Below are positions 8,869-14,690 of a stretch of 64,000 nt of DNA, one piece after another; within the stretch, counting starts at the first letter, position 1, and each line of letters opens with the position of its first letter. Under the pieces are notes generated by a model. It was given only the letters and a program-made list of their open reading frames with translations. It made no database searches and had not been told where the DNA came from. The stretch is taken from positions 186,001 to 250,000 of the forward strand of contig NZ_JAFCAR010000005.1 of NCBI RefSeq assembly GCF_016820245.1. The letters are read 5' to 3'. Both the position numbers and the translations under genes were made by a program. The DNA is from Jannaschia sp. Os4. GTDB taxonomy: Bacteria > Pseudomonadota > Alphaproteobacteria > Rhodobacterales > Rhodobacteraceae.

Positions 8869-9635
8869 GCCTCCATCCCCTCCCGCAGCCCCTCGCGGAC
8901 GCGGTGGGCGATGTCGAGGAAGGCCTGTGTATCGCGGATGTCCAGCGGGCGGTCCTTGGGCAGCGGGCTGTCGATCACGTCGGTGATGCGGCCCGGGCGG
9001 GGGGACATAACGACGATCTTGGTGCTGAGGTAGACCGCCTCGGGGATGGAGTGGGTGACGAAGAGGATCGTCTTGCCCGTCCGGTCCCAGAGCTTGAGCA
9101 GTTCCTCGTTGAGCCGGTCGCGCACGATCTCGTCGAGCGCGCCGAAGGGCTCGTCCATCAGCAGGATGTCGGCGTCGAAGGCGAGCGCGCGGGCGATGGA
9201 GGCGCGCTGCTGCATCCCGCCCGACAGTTGGTAGGGATACTTCTGCGCGAAGCCCGACAGGTCCACGAGGTCGAGCACGCGCTCCATCCGCTCGGCGCGC
9301 TCCTTGCGGGGGTATCCCATGATCTCCAGCGGCAGGGTGACGTTCCGCCCGATGGTCCGCCACGGGTAGAGCCCGGCGGCTTGGAACACGTAGCCGTAGG
9401 CGCGCGCGCGGCGAGCCTCGTCGGGGGCCATGCCATTGACGGTCAGCGTGCCGCCGGTGGGCGTCTCGAGGGCGGCCACGCAGCGCAGGAAGGTGGTCTT
9501 GCCGCAGCCCGAGGGGCCGATGAAGGAGACGAACTCGCCCGCTTGGACGTCGAGCGAGACGTCCCGCAGCGCGTGGACCGGACCGTCGGCGGTGGGGAAG
9601 GTGAGGTCGAGATGGGAGGCTTGGATCACGGTCAT
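8865..9635 (-). CDS. ABC transporter ATP-binding protein (SsuB/TauB type)
   Basis: Cytoplasmic ATPase of 256 residues that powers the adjacent import complex. Walker A GPSGCGKT is at 40-47, the Q loop near 85, the signature LSGG at 137-140, Walker B with DEP in LLMDEPFGALD (158-168), and the switch histidine in FVTHSIPEAV. It is first in the transporter part of the operon, followed by 50-residue protein, GNAT, 63-residue protein, permease, permease and binding protein. The ATG at 9635 lies after a 266-nt gap that contains a long inverted repeat, so a promoter or processing site could separate this half from the catabolic genes upstream. Confidence 0.9.
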   Translation of the reverse strand: MTVIQASHLDLTFPTADGPVHALRDVSLDVQAGEFVSFIGPSGCGKTTFLRCVAALETPTGGTLTVNGMAPDEARRARAYGYVFQAAGLYPWRTIGRNVTLPLEIMGYPRKERAERMERVLDLVDLSGFAQKYPYQLSGGMQQRASIARALAFDADILLMDEPFGALDEIVRDRLNEELLKLWDRTGKTILFVTHSIPEAVYLSTKIVVMSPRPGRITDVIDSPLPKDRPLDIRDTQAFLDIAHRVREGLREGMEA

Positions 9636-9810
9636 CGCGCGATCCCGTCCCGGCCTCGCGCCGGGGCCTCCCTGCCGGTCCGTGCCGAGCGGGGGGCGGC
9701 GCGCATCGCCCGCGACGTGCGGAGGCCCCGGCTCGTGGCCGGGGCGTGACGAGGGGGTATCGTGGTCATCGGGACAGACGGTGCGCGGCGCGGGGATGGA
9801 GCGCAAGCCC

Positions 9811-9897
9811 CGTAGGGTGGGCATCACCATGCCCACCGTGGCGGGCGTGTCGGGCGTGTCGGGCGGGGGTGATGGGCATGGTGATGCCCATCCTACG
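9811..9897. repeat. Long inverted repeat (27-nt arms) in the gap before the ABC ATPase gene
   Basis: The left arm at 9811-9837 starts CGTAGGGTGGGCATCACC; the right arm at 9871-9897 is its reverse complement with 25 of 27 positions matching. Each arm also contains its own palindrome GGGCAT-CACC-ATGCCC or its complement. The 33-nt loop contains a tandem 9-nt repeat (GGGCGTGTC twice). The cruciform or RNA hairpin would be very stable. GTAGGGTGGGC-type repeats occur in many proteobacterial genomes, so this may be a REP-like unit. It sits beside the GC-poor ORF at 9902-10453. Confidence 0.75.
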
Positions 9898-9901
9898 TCT
9901 A

Positions 9902-10453
9902 CTACGGTTCCGAAGCGGATTGACCGCCAATTACCGCAGGTGCGTATCCTTGCGTTTCAATTTCTCGTATGATCTGATTTACCTCAGCACGAAACTTTTC
10001 GTCATAGCTCTCTTGAACGATAGCGTATCTACTCCAGACTTTTCGAAAGGTACTTGCGGTCAAATCGGTCTTGAAATTTGCCCTCCATGCAGCCTTATGG
10101 AAGCCCTTCGCACTTGTATTGATGGATGGGTCTTCGAGCGCGAGAAAGAACGCTTCGTTTATTTGGAAGAGCATCTTCGCAAAATAGAAATGTTTCTCGT
10201 CGGCCATTTCCGAAAGAGCTTCGGACTCTCTGCCGCCTTCCCATATCTTCCTGATATCTTCGTCGGCAATCATGAGCTGACGAAGCACCATCATCCGATC
10301 CGAAAATTTCCCATAAACATCGTAGACCGACCGGTCATTAATTGTCTTAAGTTGTCTTCCCGTAAAGTAGAATGCGCCGAGAATTCCGAGGGTTTGAAGG
10401 ATTTCGGAGACGAGCGTAATTTGTTGCACTATGCGGAAGCTTTCGTTCGACAA
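9902..10453 (-). CDS. Hypothetical protein, one N-terminal membrane helix, GC-poor (likely acquired)
   Basis: A 183-residue reading with one hydrophobic segment (ITLVSEILQTLGILGAFYF, about 12-30) followed by a helical, charged cytosolic part containing MLFQINEAFFLALEDP. Family not recognised, though one helix plus a helical domain is common among small proteobacterial proteins of unknown function. Base composition (about 45 percent GC by eye) differs sharply from the flanking 70 percent or more, and codons such as AAA, TTT and GAT are frequent, so recent acquisition is likely. The start is uncertain: TTG at 10453 is the first usable start and has no clear ribosome site, and the frame stays open upstream into the dihydropyrimidinase gene end without another start. 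It may be 5'-truncated. Confidence 0.5.
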   Translation of the reverse strand: MSNESFRIVQQITLVSEILQTLGILGAFYFTGRQLKTINDRSVYDVYGKFSDRMMVLRQLMIADEDIRKIWEGGRESEALSEMADEKHFYFAKMLFQINEAFFLALEDPSINTSAKGFHKAAWRANFKTDLTASTFRKVWSRYAIVQESYDEKFRAEVNQIIREIETQGYAPAVIGGQSASEP

Positions 10454-10529
10454 TTTTTCTGCAAAATCGTAGACACCAACGATGGGGACGCAGCGTGGAT
10501 CTTGGGCGATGGACTGAAATCCTGACTGA

Positions 10530-11993
10530 CTAAACCCCCGCCGGAATGTTCATCGGATCCCGCTCGATCTTCCGCGGCGTGTTCAGCGCCTTCCACGTCG
10601 ACAGCGCCCTTGACGCCGACGCGAACGGCTTGCGCTTCACGAACCGGCCCCGGCCCGGCGTGGGCTGGGAGTTCTGTCCGTGGGCCCAGACCACCTCGCC
10701 GCGCGACAGCGTGAAACGGGGCGCGGCGGTCAGCTCCCGCCCCTCGAACACATTGTAGTCGATGATCGACTTCTGCGTGGCCACCTCCACGGTGCGGTGG
10801 ATCGACGGGTCCCAGACCACTACATCGGCGTCGCCGCCCACCGCGATGCCGCCCTTCATGGGGTAGATGTTGAGGATCTTGGCGATGTTGGTGGAGGTCG
10901 CCGCCACGAACTCCTCCGGCGTCAGGCGCCCGGTCTCGACGCCCTCGGTCCAGAGCATCGCCATCCGCTCCTCCAGCCCGCCGGTGCCGTTGGGGATGCG
11001 GGTGAAGTCGTCCACGCCCATGCGCTTCTGCTCGTCGGAGAAGGCGGCGTGGTCCGTCGCCACCACCTGCAGCGACCCCGCCGCAAGCCCGGCCCAGAGC
11101 GAATCCTGGTGATCCTTGGACCGGAAGGGCGGGGACATGACGCGCCGTGCCGCGTACTGCCAGTCCTTGTCGAAATATTCCGTCTCGTCGAGCGTCAGGT
11201 GCTGGATCAGCGGCTCGCCATAGACGCGCATCCCCTTCTGGCGGGCGCGGCGGATGGCCTCGTGGGCCTGCTCGCAGGAGACATGGACGATGTAGAGGGG
11301 CGTGCCGGCGGCGTCGGCGATCATGATGGCGCGGTTGGCGGCCTCGCCCTCCACCTCCGGCGGGCGGGAATAGGCGTGGCCCTCGGGGCCGGTGACGCCT
11401 TGGGCCAAGTAGTGCTGCTGCAGCTCCTGGACAATGTCGCCGTTCTCGGCGTGGACGAGGGGCAGGGCGCCCAGTTCGGCGCAGCGCTTGAAGGAGGCGA
11501 ACATCTCGTCGTCCTCGACCATCAAGGCGCCCTTGTAGGCCATGAAGTGCTTGAAGGTGTTGATGCCGCGGTCCTTCACGACCGATTCCATCTCCTCCCA
11601 GATGCGCTCGGACCAGCCGGTGATCGCCATGTGGTAGGAGATGTCGACGCAGATCTGGTCCTTCGACTTCCGGTCCCATTCGTCGATCGCGTTCAGGAGC
11701 GAGCCGTCCTCGCCCGGCAGGCAGAAGTCGACCAGCATGGTCGTGCCACCCGCCGCCGCCGCGAAGGTTCCCGACTCGAAGGTCTCGGCGGCGGTCGTGC
11801 CCATGAAGGGCATCTCCAGATGGGTGTGCGGGTCGATGCCGCCGGGGATGACGTAGGCGTCCGTGGCGTCGATCACCTCGTCGCCGGAGAGGTTCTCGCC
11901 GATCTCCGCGATCCGCTCCCCCTCGATCAGGACGTCCGCCTTCCACTGGCGGTCGGCGGTGACGATCGTGCCGTTCTTGATGACCTTGCTCAT
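10530..11993 (-). CDS. hydA: Dihydropyrimidinase / D-hydantoinase
   Basis: Opens the ring of 5,6-dihydrouracil or dihydrothymine (and hydantoins) to N-carbamoyl-beta-amino acids, the second step of reductive pyrimidine catabolism. It has 487 residues, the normal family length. Binuclear zinc ligands of the amidohydrolase fold are visible: HTH at 56-58, the carboxylated lysine in FMAYKG (about 154), H181 in PLVHAENGD, H237 in YIVHVSC and D314 in VATDH. The gene lies between two small lipoprotein genes (upstream) and the acquired ORF and ABC transporter genes (downstream), all on the minus strand, and shares the locus with the enzyme for the next step (12667-13929). ATG at 11993 is preceded by an AGGTCCC stretch. 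Confidence 0.93.
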   Translation of the reverse strand: MSKVIKNGTIVTADRQWKADVLIEGERIAEIGENLSGDEVIDATDAYVIPGGIDPHTHLEMPFMGTTAAETFESGTFAAAAGGTTMLVDFCLPGEDGSLLNAIDEWDRKSKDQICVDISYHMAITGWSERIWEEMESVVKDRGINTFKHFMAYKGALMVEDDEMFASFKRCAELGALPLVHAENGDIVQELQQHYLAQGVTGPEGHAYSRPPEVEGEAANRAIMIADAAGTPLYIVHVSCEQAHEAIRRARQKGMRVYGEPLIQHLTLDETEYFDKDWQYAARRVMSPPFRSKDHQDSLWAGLAAGSLQVVATDHAAFSDEQKRMGVDDFTRIPNGTGGLEERMAMLWTEGVETGRLTPEEFVAATSTNIAKILNIYPMKGGIAVGGDADVVVWDPSIHRTVEVATQKSIIDYNVFEGRELTAAPRFTLSRGEVVWAHGQNSQPTPGRGRFVKRKPFASASRALSTWKALNTPRKIERDPMNIPAGV

Positions 11994-12001
11994 GGGACCT
12001 C

Positions 12002-12229
12002 TCAGCGGATGCAGACGCGGGCGCCCGCGTCGTCGGTGACGAAGCGGACGTCGCCCTCGGGGGTGTCGTAGACGTAGCAGCCGTCCTGCAGGCCCACCGC
12101 GCGCACGTCGATGCCGACGGGCAGGTTCGTGGTGACGTTGGGCGGCAGGGCGGCGGGGTTGAGCGGCGCGTCGTCGCCCCCCGCGGGCGCGCAGGCGGCG
12201 AGGGGGACGATCAGGATCAGGGCGCGCAT
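12002..12229 (-). CDS. Small lipoprotein, paralogue of the next gene upstream
   Basis: A 75-residue protein with a lipoprotein signal peptide: hydrophobic MRALILIVPLAAC with the lipobox cysteine at 13. The mature part contains GLQDGCYVYDTPEGDVRF and ends VCIR, which aligns with DGCYAYLFRDSLLYPV and YCIG in the neighbour at 12231-12485. The two are thus likely tandem duplicates, each with two mature cysteines that could form a disulfide. Function unknown. The start at 12229 lies 1 nt beyond the stop of the neighbour, and dihydropyrimidinase begins 8 nt after its stop, so all are on one transcript. Confidence 0.65.
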   Translation of the reverse strand: MRALILIVPLAACAPAGGDDAPLNPAALPPNVTTNLPVGIDVRAVGLQDGCYVYDTPEGDVRFVTDDAGARVCIR

Positions 12230-12230
12230 G

Positions 12231-12485
12231 CTATTCTCCGGTGCCGATGCAGTACTGGCCGCCGTCCGGGCGGCGGACGGGATAGAGCAGGCTGTCGCGG
12301 AAGAGGTAGGCGTAGCAGCCGTCGTTCTCGCGCAGGGCCGTGGTGGGCGTGCCGCGCGGGAGGAGCGCGCGAAGCGCGAAGGGCGCCTCGTGGTCGAGCG
12401 GCGCGTAGCCCACGGGGTTGAGCGGCTGCGCGGGCGTCTGGGCGCAGGCGGCGAGCAGGGCGAGGAGCGGCAGGGCGCGGATCAT
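12231..12485 (-). CDS. Small lipoprotein in the pyrimidine operon
   Basis: An 84-residue protein with signal MIRALPLLALLAAC and lipobox cysteine at 14, so probably an outer- or inner-membrane-anchored periplasmic lipoprotein. The mature region holds NDGCYAYLFRDSLLYPV and a C-terminal YCIGTGE, similar to the adjacent 75-residue lipoprotein. ATG at 12485 overlaps the stop of the 62-residue membrane protein gene (12482-12485). I do not recognise the family. Position between pydC-type and dihydropyrimidinase genes suggests coexpression with uptake and catabolism of pyrimidines, without telling the role. Confidence 0.65.
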   Translation of the reverse strand: MIRALPLLALLAACAQTPAQPLNPVGYAPLDHEAPFALRALLPRGTPTTALRENDGCYAYLFRDSLLYPVRRPDGGQYCIGTGE

Positions 12486-12670
12486 CGGTGGAGGCCCCAG
12501 CGCAGGAGCGCGTGGAGCGCGGCGTAGGCCGACGTCGCCATCGCGGCGGTCAGCGCGGCGGCGATGAGGGCGGCCCGGTCGAACCCGCCCGCCCAGCCGA
12601 AGTGCAGCAGCATCAGGCCGAACACCATCGCGGCGTAGAGCGGGATGCCGGGGGCGAGGATGCGGGTCAC
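12482..12670 (-). CDS. Small membrane protein between pydC-type gene and the lipoproteins
   Basis: A 62-residue product with two hydrophobic helices (APGIPLYAAMVFGLMLLHFG and AALIAAALTAAMATSAYAAL) and the tail RWGLHR. Start GTG at 12670 overlaps the TGA of the upstream hydrolase gene (12667-12670); its stop overlaps the next ATG (12482-12485). Unrecognised. As with the two tiny membrane proteins in the transporter part, the main support is that it sits in an unbroken chain of 4-nt overlaps. Confidence 0.58.
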   Translation of the reverse strand: MTRILAPGIPLYAAMVFGLMLLHFGWAGGFDRAALIAAALTAAMATSAYAALHALLRWGLHR

Positions 12671-13929
12671 GCCACCACCTCCGCCCGCTCCAAGGCGGCG
12701 TGGAGCAGGACGTCCGTCCCGGCGGTGGCCCAGTCCTTGCTGATCTCCTCGGCCTCGTTGTGCGACAGGCCGTCGACGCAGGGGCACATGATCATCGCCG
12801 TGGGCCCCACCCGGTTGATCCAGCAGGCGTCGTGGCCCGCGCCCGAGATGATGTCCATGTGGGAGTAGCCCAGCCGCTCGGCCGCCCCGCGCACGGCCGC
12901 CACGCAGCCCTCGTCGAAGGCCACGGGGTCGAACCCGCCCACCTTTTCGAACGCGATCCCGAGCCCCATCTCGTCCGCGATCCGCTGCCCCTCGGTCCGC
13001 AGGCGGGCCTCCATGTCCTCGATCACCGAAAGGTCCGGCGAGCGGAAGTCGACGGTGAAGACGACCCGCCCGGGGATCACGTTGCGGGAGTTGGGGTGCA
13101 CGTCGATATGCCCCGCCGCGCCGACCGCGTGGGGCGCGTGGGACAGCGCGATCTCGTTCACCGCCTGCAGGATGCGGGCCATGCCGAGTCCCGCGTCCCG
13201 GCGCATCGGCATCGGGGTGGAGCCGGTGTGGCTGTCCTTGCCGGTCACCGTCACCTGCGTCCACGACAGGCCCTGCCCGTGGGTGACGACGCCGATGTCG
13301 CGGCCCTCCGCCTCGAGGATCGGCCCCTGCTCGATGTGGAGCTCGAGGAAGGAGTGGATGTCGTCGCGGCGCGCGCCTACCTCCTCGTCGCCGCGCCAGC
13401 CGATGCGGTCCAGCTCGTCGCCGAAGCGCTTGCCCTCGGCGTCCGTGCGGTCCTCGCACCAGTCCTGCGTGTGGACCCCGGCGAACACCCCCGAGGCCAG
13501 CATCGCGGGGGCGAAGCGCGTCCCCTCCTCGTTGGTCCAGTTGGTCACGACGATGGGCCGGCGCGTCTTCACCCCAAGGTCGTTGAGCGTCCGGATCACC
13601 TCCAGCCCGCCCAGCACGCCGAGGACGCCGTCGTACTTGCCGCCCGTGGGCTGGGTGTCGAGATGGGAGCCCAGATAGACGGCCGGTCCCTCCTCCGTGC
13701 CCTCGCGGCGGGCGAACATGTTGCCGATCCGGTCGACCCCCATGGTCATGCCGGCCGCCTCGCACCACCGCTGGAACAGCGCGCGGCCCTCGCCGTCGGC
13801 GTCCGTGAGGGTCTGGCGGTTGTTGCCGCCCGCCACGCCGGGGCCGATCTTCGCCATCTCCATCAGGCTGTCCCACAGCCGGTCGCCGTCGATCCGCAGG
13901 TTCCGCGCCGGTGCCATAGGTCCGTCCAT
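12667..13929 (-). CDS. pydC: Zn-dependent N-carbamoyl amidohydrolase (beta-ureidopropionase / allantoate amidohydrolase family)
   Basis: A peptidase-M20-like amidohydrolase of 420 residues. Metal-site motifs: GSHLDTQPTGGKYDG (H89, D100), NWTNEEGTRF (E134/E135), FLELHIEQGP (H198) and a late GAGHDA. In this setting it most likely hydrolyses N-carbamoyl-beta-alanine or N-carbamoyl-beta-aminoisobutyrate, the third step of reductive pyrimidine breakdown; allantoate or another N-carbamoyl amino acid is the alternative. I place the start at ATG 13929, which has GGGGAGAG just upstream; the longer in-frame start at 13962 would run through the RutR-like operator (13954-13971). It heads the minus-strand locus and is divergent from the TetR gene at 14024. 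Confidence 0.88.
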   Translation of the reverse strand: MDGPMAPARNLRIDGDRLWDSLMEMAKIGPGVAGGNNRQTLTDADGEGRALFQRWCEAAGMTMGVDRIGNMFARREGTEEGPAVYLGSHLDTQPTGGKYDGVLGVLGGLEVIRTLNDLGVKTRRPIVVTNWTNEEGTRFAPAMLASGVFAGVHTQDWCEDRTDAEGKRFGDELDRIGWRGDEEVGARRDDIHSFLELHIEQGPILEAEGRDIGVVTHGQGLSWTQVTVTGKDSHTGSTPMPMRRDAGLGMARILQAVNEIALSHAPHAVGAAGHIDVHPNSRNVIPGRVVFTVDFRSPDLSVIEDMEARLRTEGQRIADEMGLGIAFEKVGGFDPVAFDEGCVAAVRGAAERLGYSHMDIISGAGHDACWINRVGPTAMIMCPCVDGLSHNEAEEISKDWATAGTDVLLHAALERAEVVA

Positions 13930-13953
13930 GCCGCTCTCCCCTGCCGCGCTCGC

Positions 13954-13971
13954 TTTGACCACCCGGTCAAA
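13954..13971. promoter_or_regulatory. RutR-type operator between pydC-like and TetR genes
   Basis: A perfect dyad TTTGACC-ACCC-GGTCAAA. It matches the published RutR consensus TTGACCAnnTGGTCAA in the outer 6+6 bases and the 4-nt spacer length, with one half-site inner base differing. It lies in the 94-nt divergent gap between the amidohydrolase (start 13929) and a TetR gene of RutR type (start 14024), so it probably controls both directions, with uracil or thymine as expected effectors. Confidence 0.8.
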
Positions 13972-13983
13972 TCGACGTTAGCA
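13955..13983 (+). promoter_or_regulatory. Probable promoter of the TetR (RutR-like) gene, -35 inside operator
   Basis: TTGACC (13955-13960), a 17-nt spacer and TTAGCA (13978-13983) fit a sigma-70-type promoter reading toward the TetR gene 40 nt further on. The -35 element is the left half of the RutR-type dyad, so binding would block RNA polymerase and give autorepression. Assigned by eye only. Confidence 0.5.
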
Positions 13984-14023
13984 AAGGGGGGAGGGCGGTC
14001 AACCGCGGGGCGCGGAGGGGGCG

Positions 14024-14635
14024 ATGGCAGGCGAGGGAGGGACGACGCGCATCCAGAGGGCGAACCGCGCCGCCATCCTCGCGGCGGGGCTCGACGCGTT
14101 CGCGGAGGACGGGTTCCGCGGCGCCACCTTGGACCGGATCGCCAAGGGGGCTGGGCTCTCGAAGCCCAACCTGCTCTACTACTTCCCGTCCAAGGAGGCC
14201 GTCTATCGCGCCCTGCTCGACGGCCTCCTCGACGACTGGCTCGCCCCGCTGCGCGACCTCGACCCGTCAGGCGATCCGATGGAGGAGATGCTGGCCTACG
14301 TCCGCGCCAAGCTCGCCCTGAGCCGCGCCCGCCCGCGCGAGTCGCGCCTCTTCGCGGGCGAGGTGCTCCGCGGCGCGCCGGTCCTCGGGGGCGGATTCGG
14401 AGACCTCCGCGCCCTGGTGGAGGATCGGGCGGCGGTGATCGCGGGCTGGATGGAGGCCGGGCGGCTGGCCCCCTCGGACCCGCACCACCTCGTCATGTCG
14501 GTCTGGGCGCTGACCCAGCACTACGCGGACTTCGAGGTGCAGGTGCGGGCCGTCCTCGGGGGCGGGCGCGACCCGTGGGCCGAGGCCGAGCGCGAGGTCC
14601 AGGCCCACTTCCGCCGGGTGCTGCGCCCCGCGTGA
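14024..14635 (+). CDS. rutR: TetR-family regulator, RutR-like
   Basis: A 203-residue repressor. The N-terminal helix-turn-helix reads AFAEDGFRGATLDRIAKGAG then LSKPNLLYYFPSKEAVYRAL, with the LLYYFPSK recognition segment usual for the RutR/YcdC branch of TetR proteins; the C-terminal ligand domain includes MSVWALTQHYADFEVQV, also RutR-like. RutR in E. coli senses uracil and thymine. The gene is divergent from the pydC-type gene and faces an almost consensus RutR operator, so it probably represses the pyrimidine locus and itself. The symbol is inferred from the protein, operator and context together. Confidence 0.8.
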   Translation: MAGEGGTTRIQRANRAAILAAGLDAFAEDGFRGATLDRIAKGAGLSKPNLLYYFPSKEAVYRALLDGLLDDWLAPLRDLDPSGDPMEEMLAYVRAKLALSRARPRESRLFAGEVLRGAPVLGGGFGDLRALVEDRAAVIAGWMEAGRLAPSDPHHLVMSVWALTQHYADFEVQVRAVLGGGRDPWAEAEREVQAHFRRVLRPA

Positions 14636-14690
14636 CGGGCGGGGGCCGCGCCAACTGGACCTCCGCGCGGCGAGCCCCCACAACCGGGCC

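Noticed and set aside
9746-10525. 259-codon plus-strand frame over the GC-poor region
   Set aside because: It spans the inverted repeat and has no ribosome site; the minus-strand frame has a sensible membrane helix and fits the operon direction. The lower GC makes the choice less certain than elsewhere.
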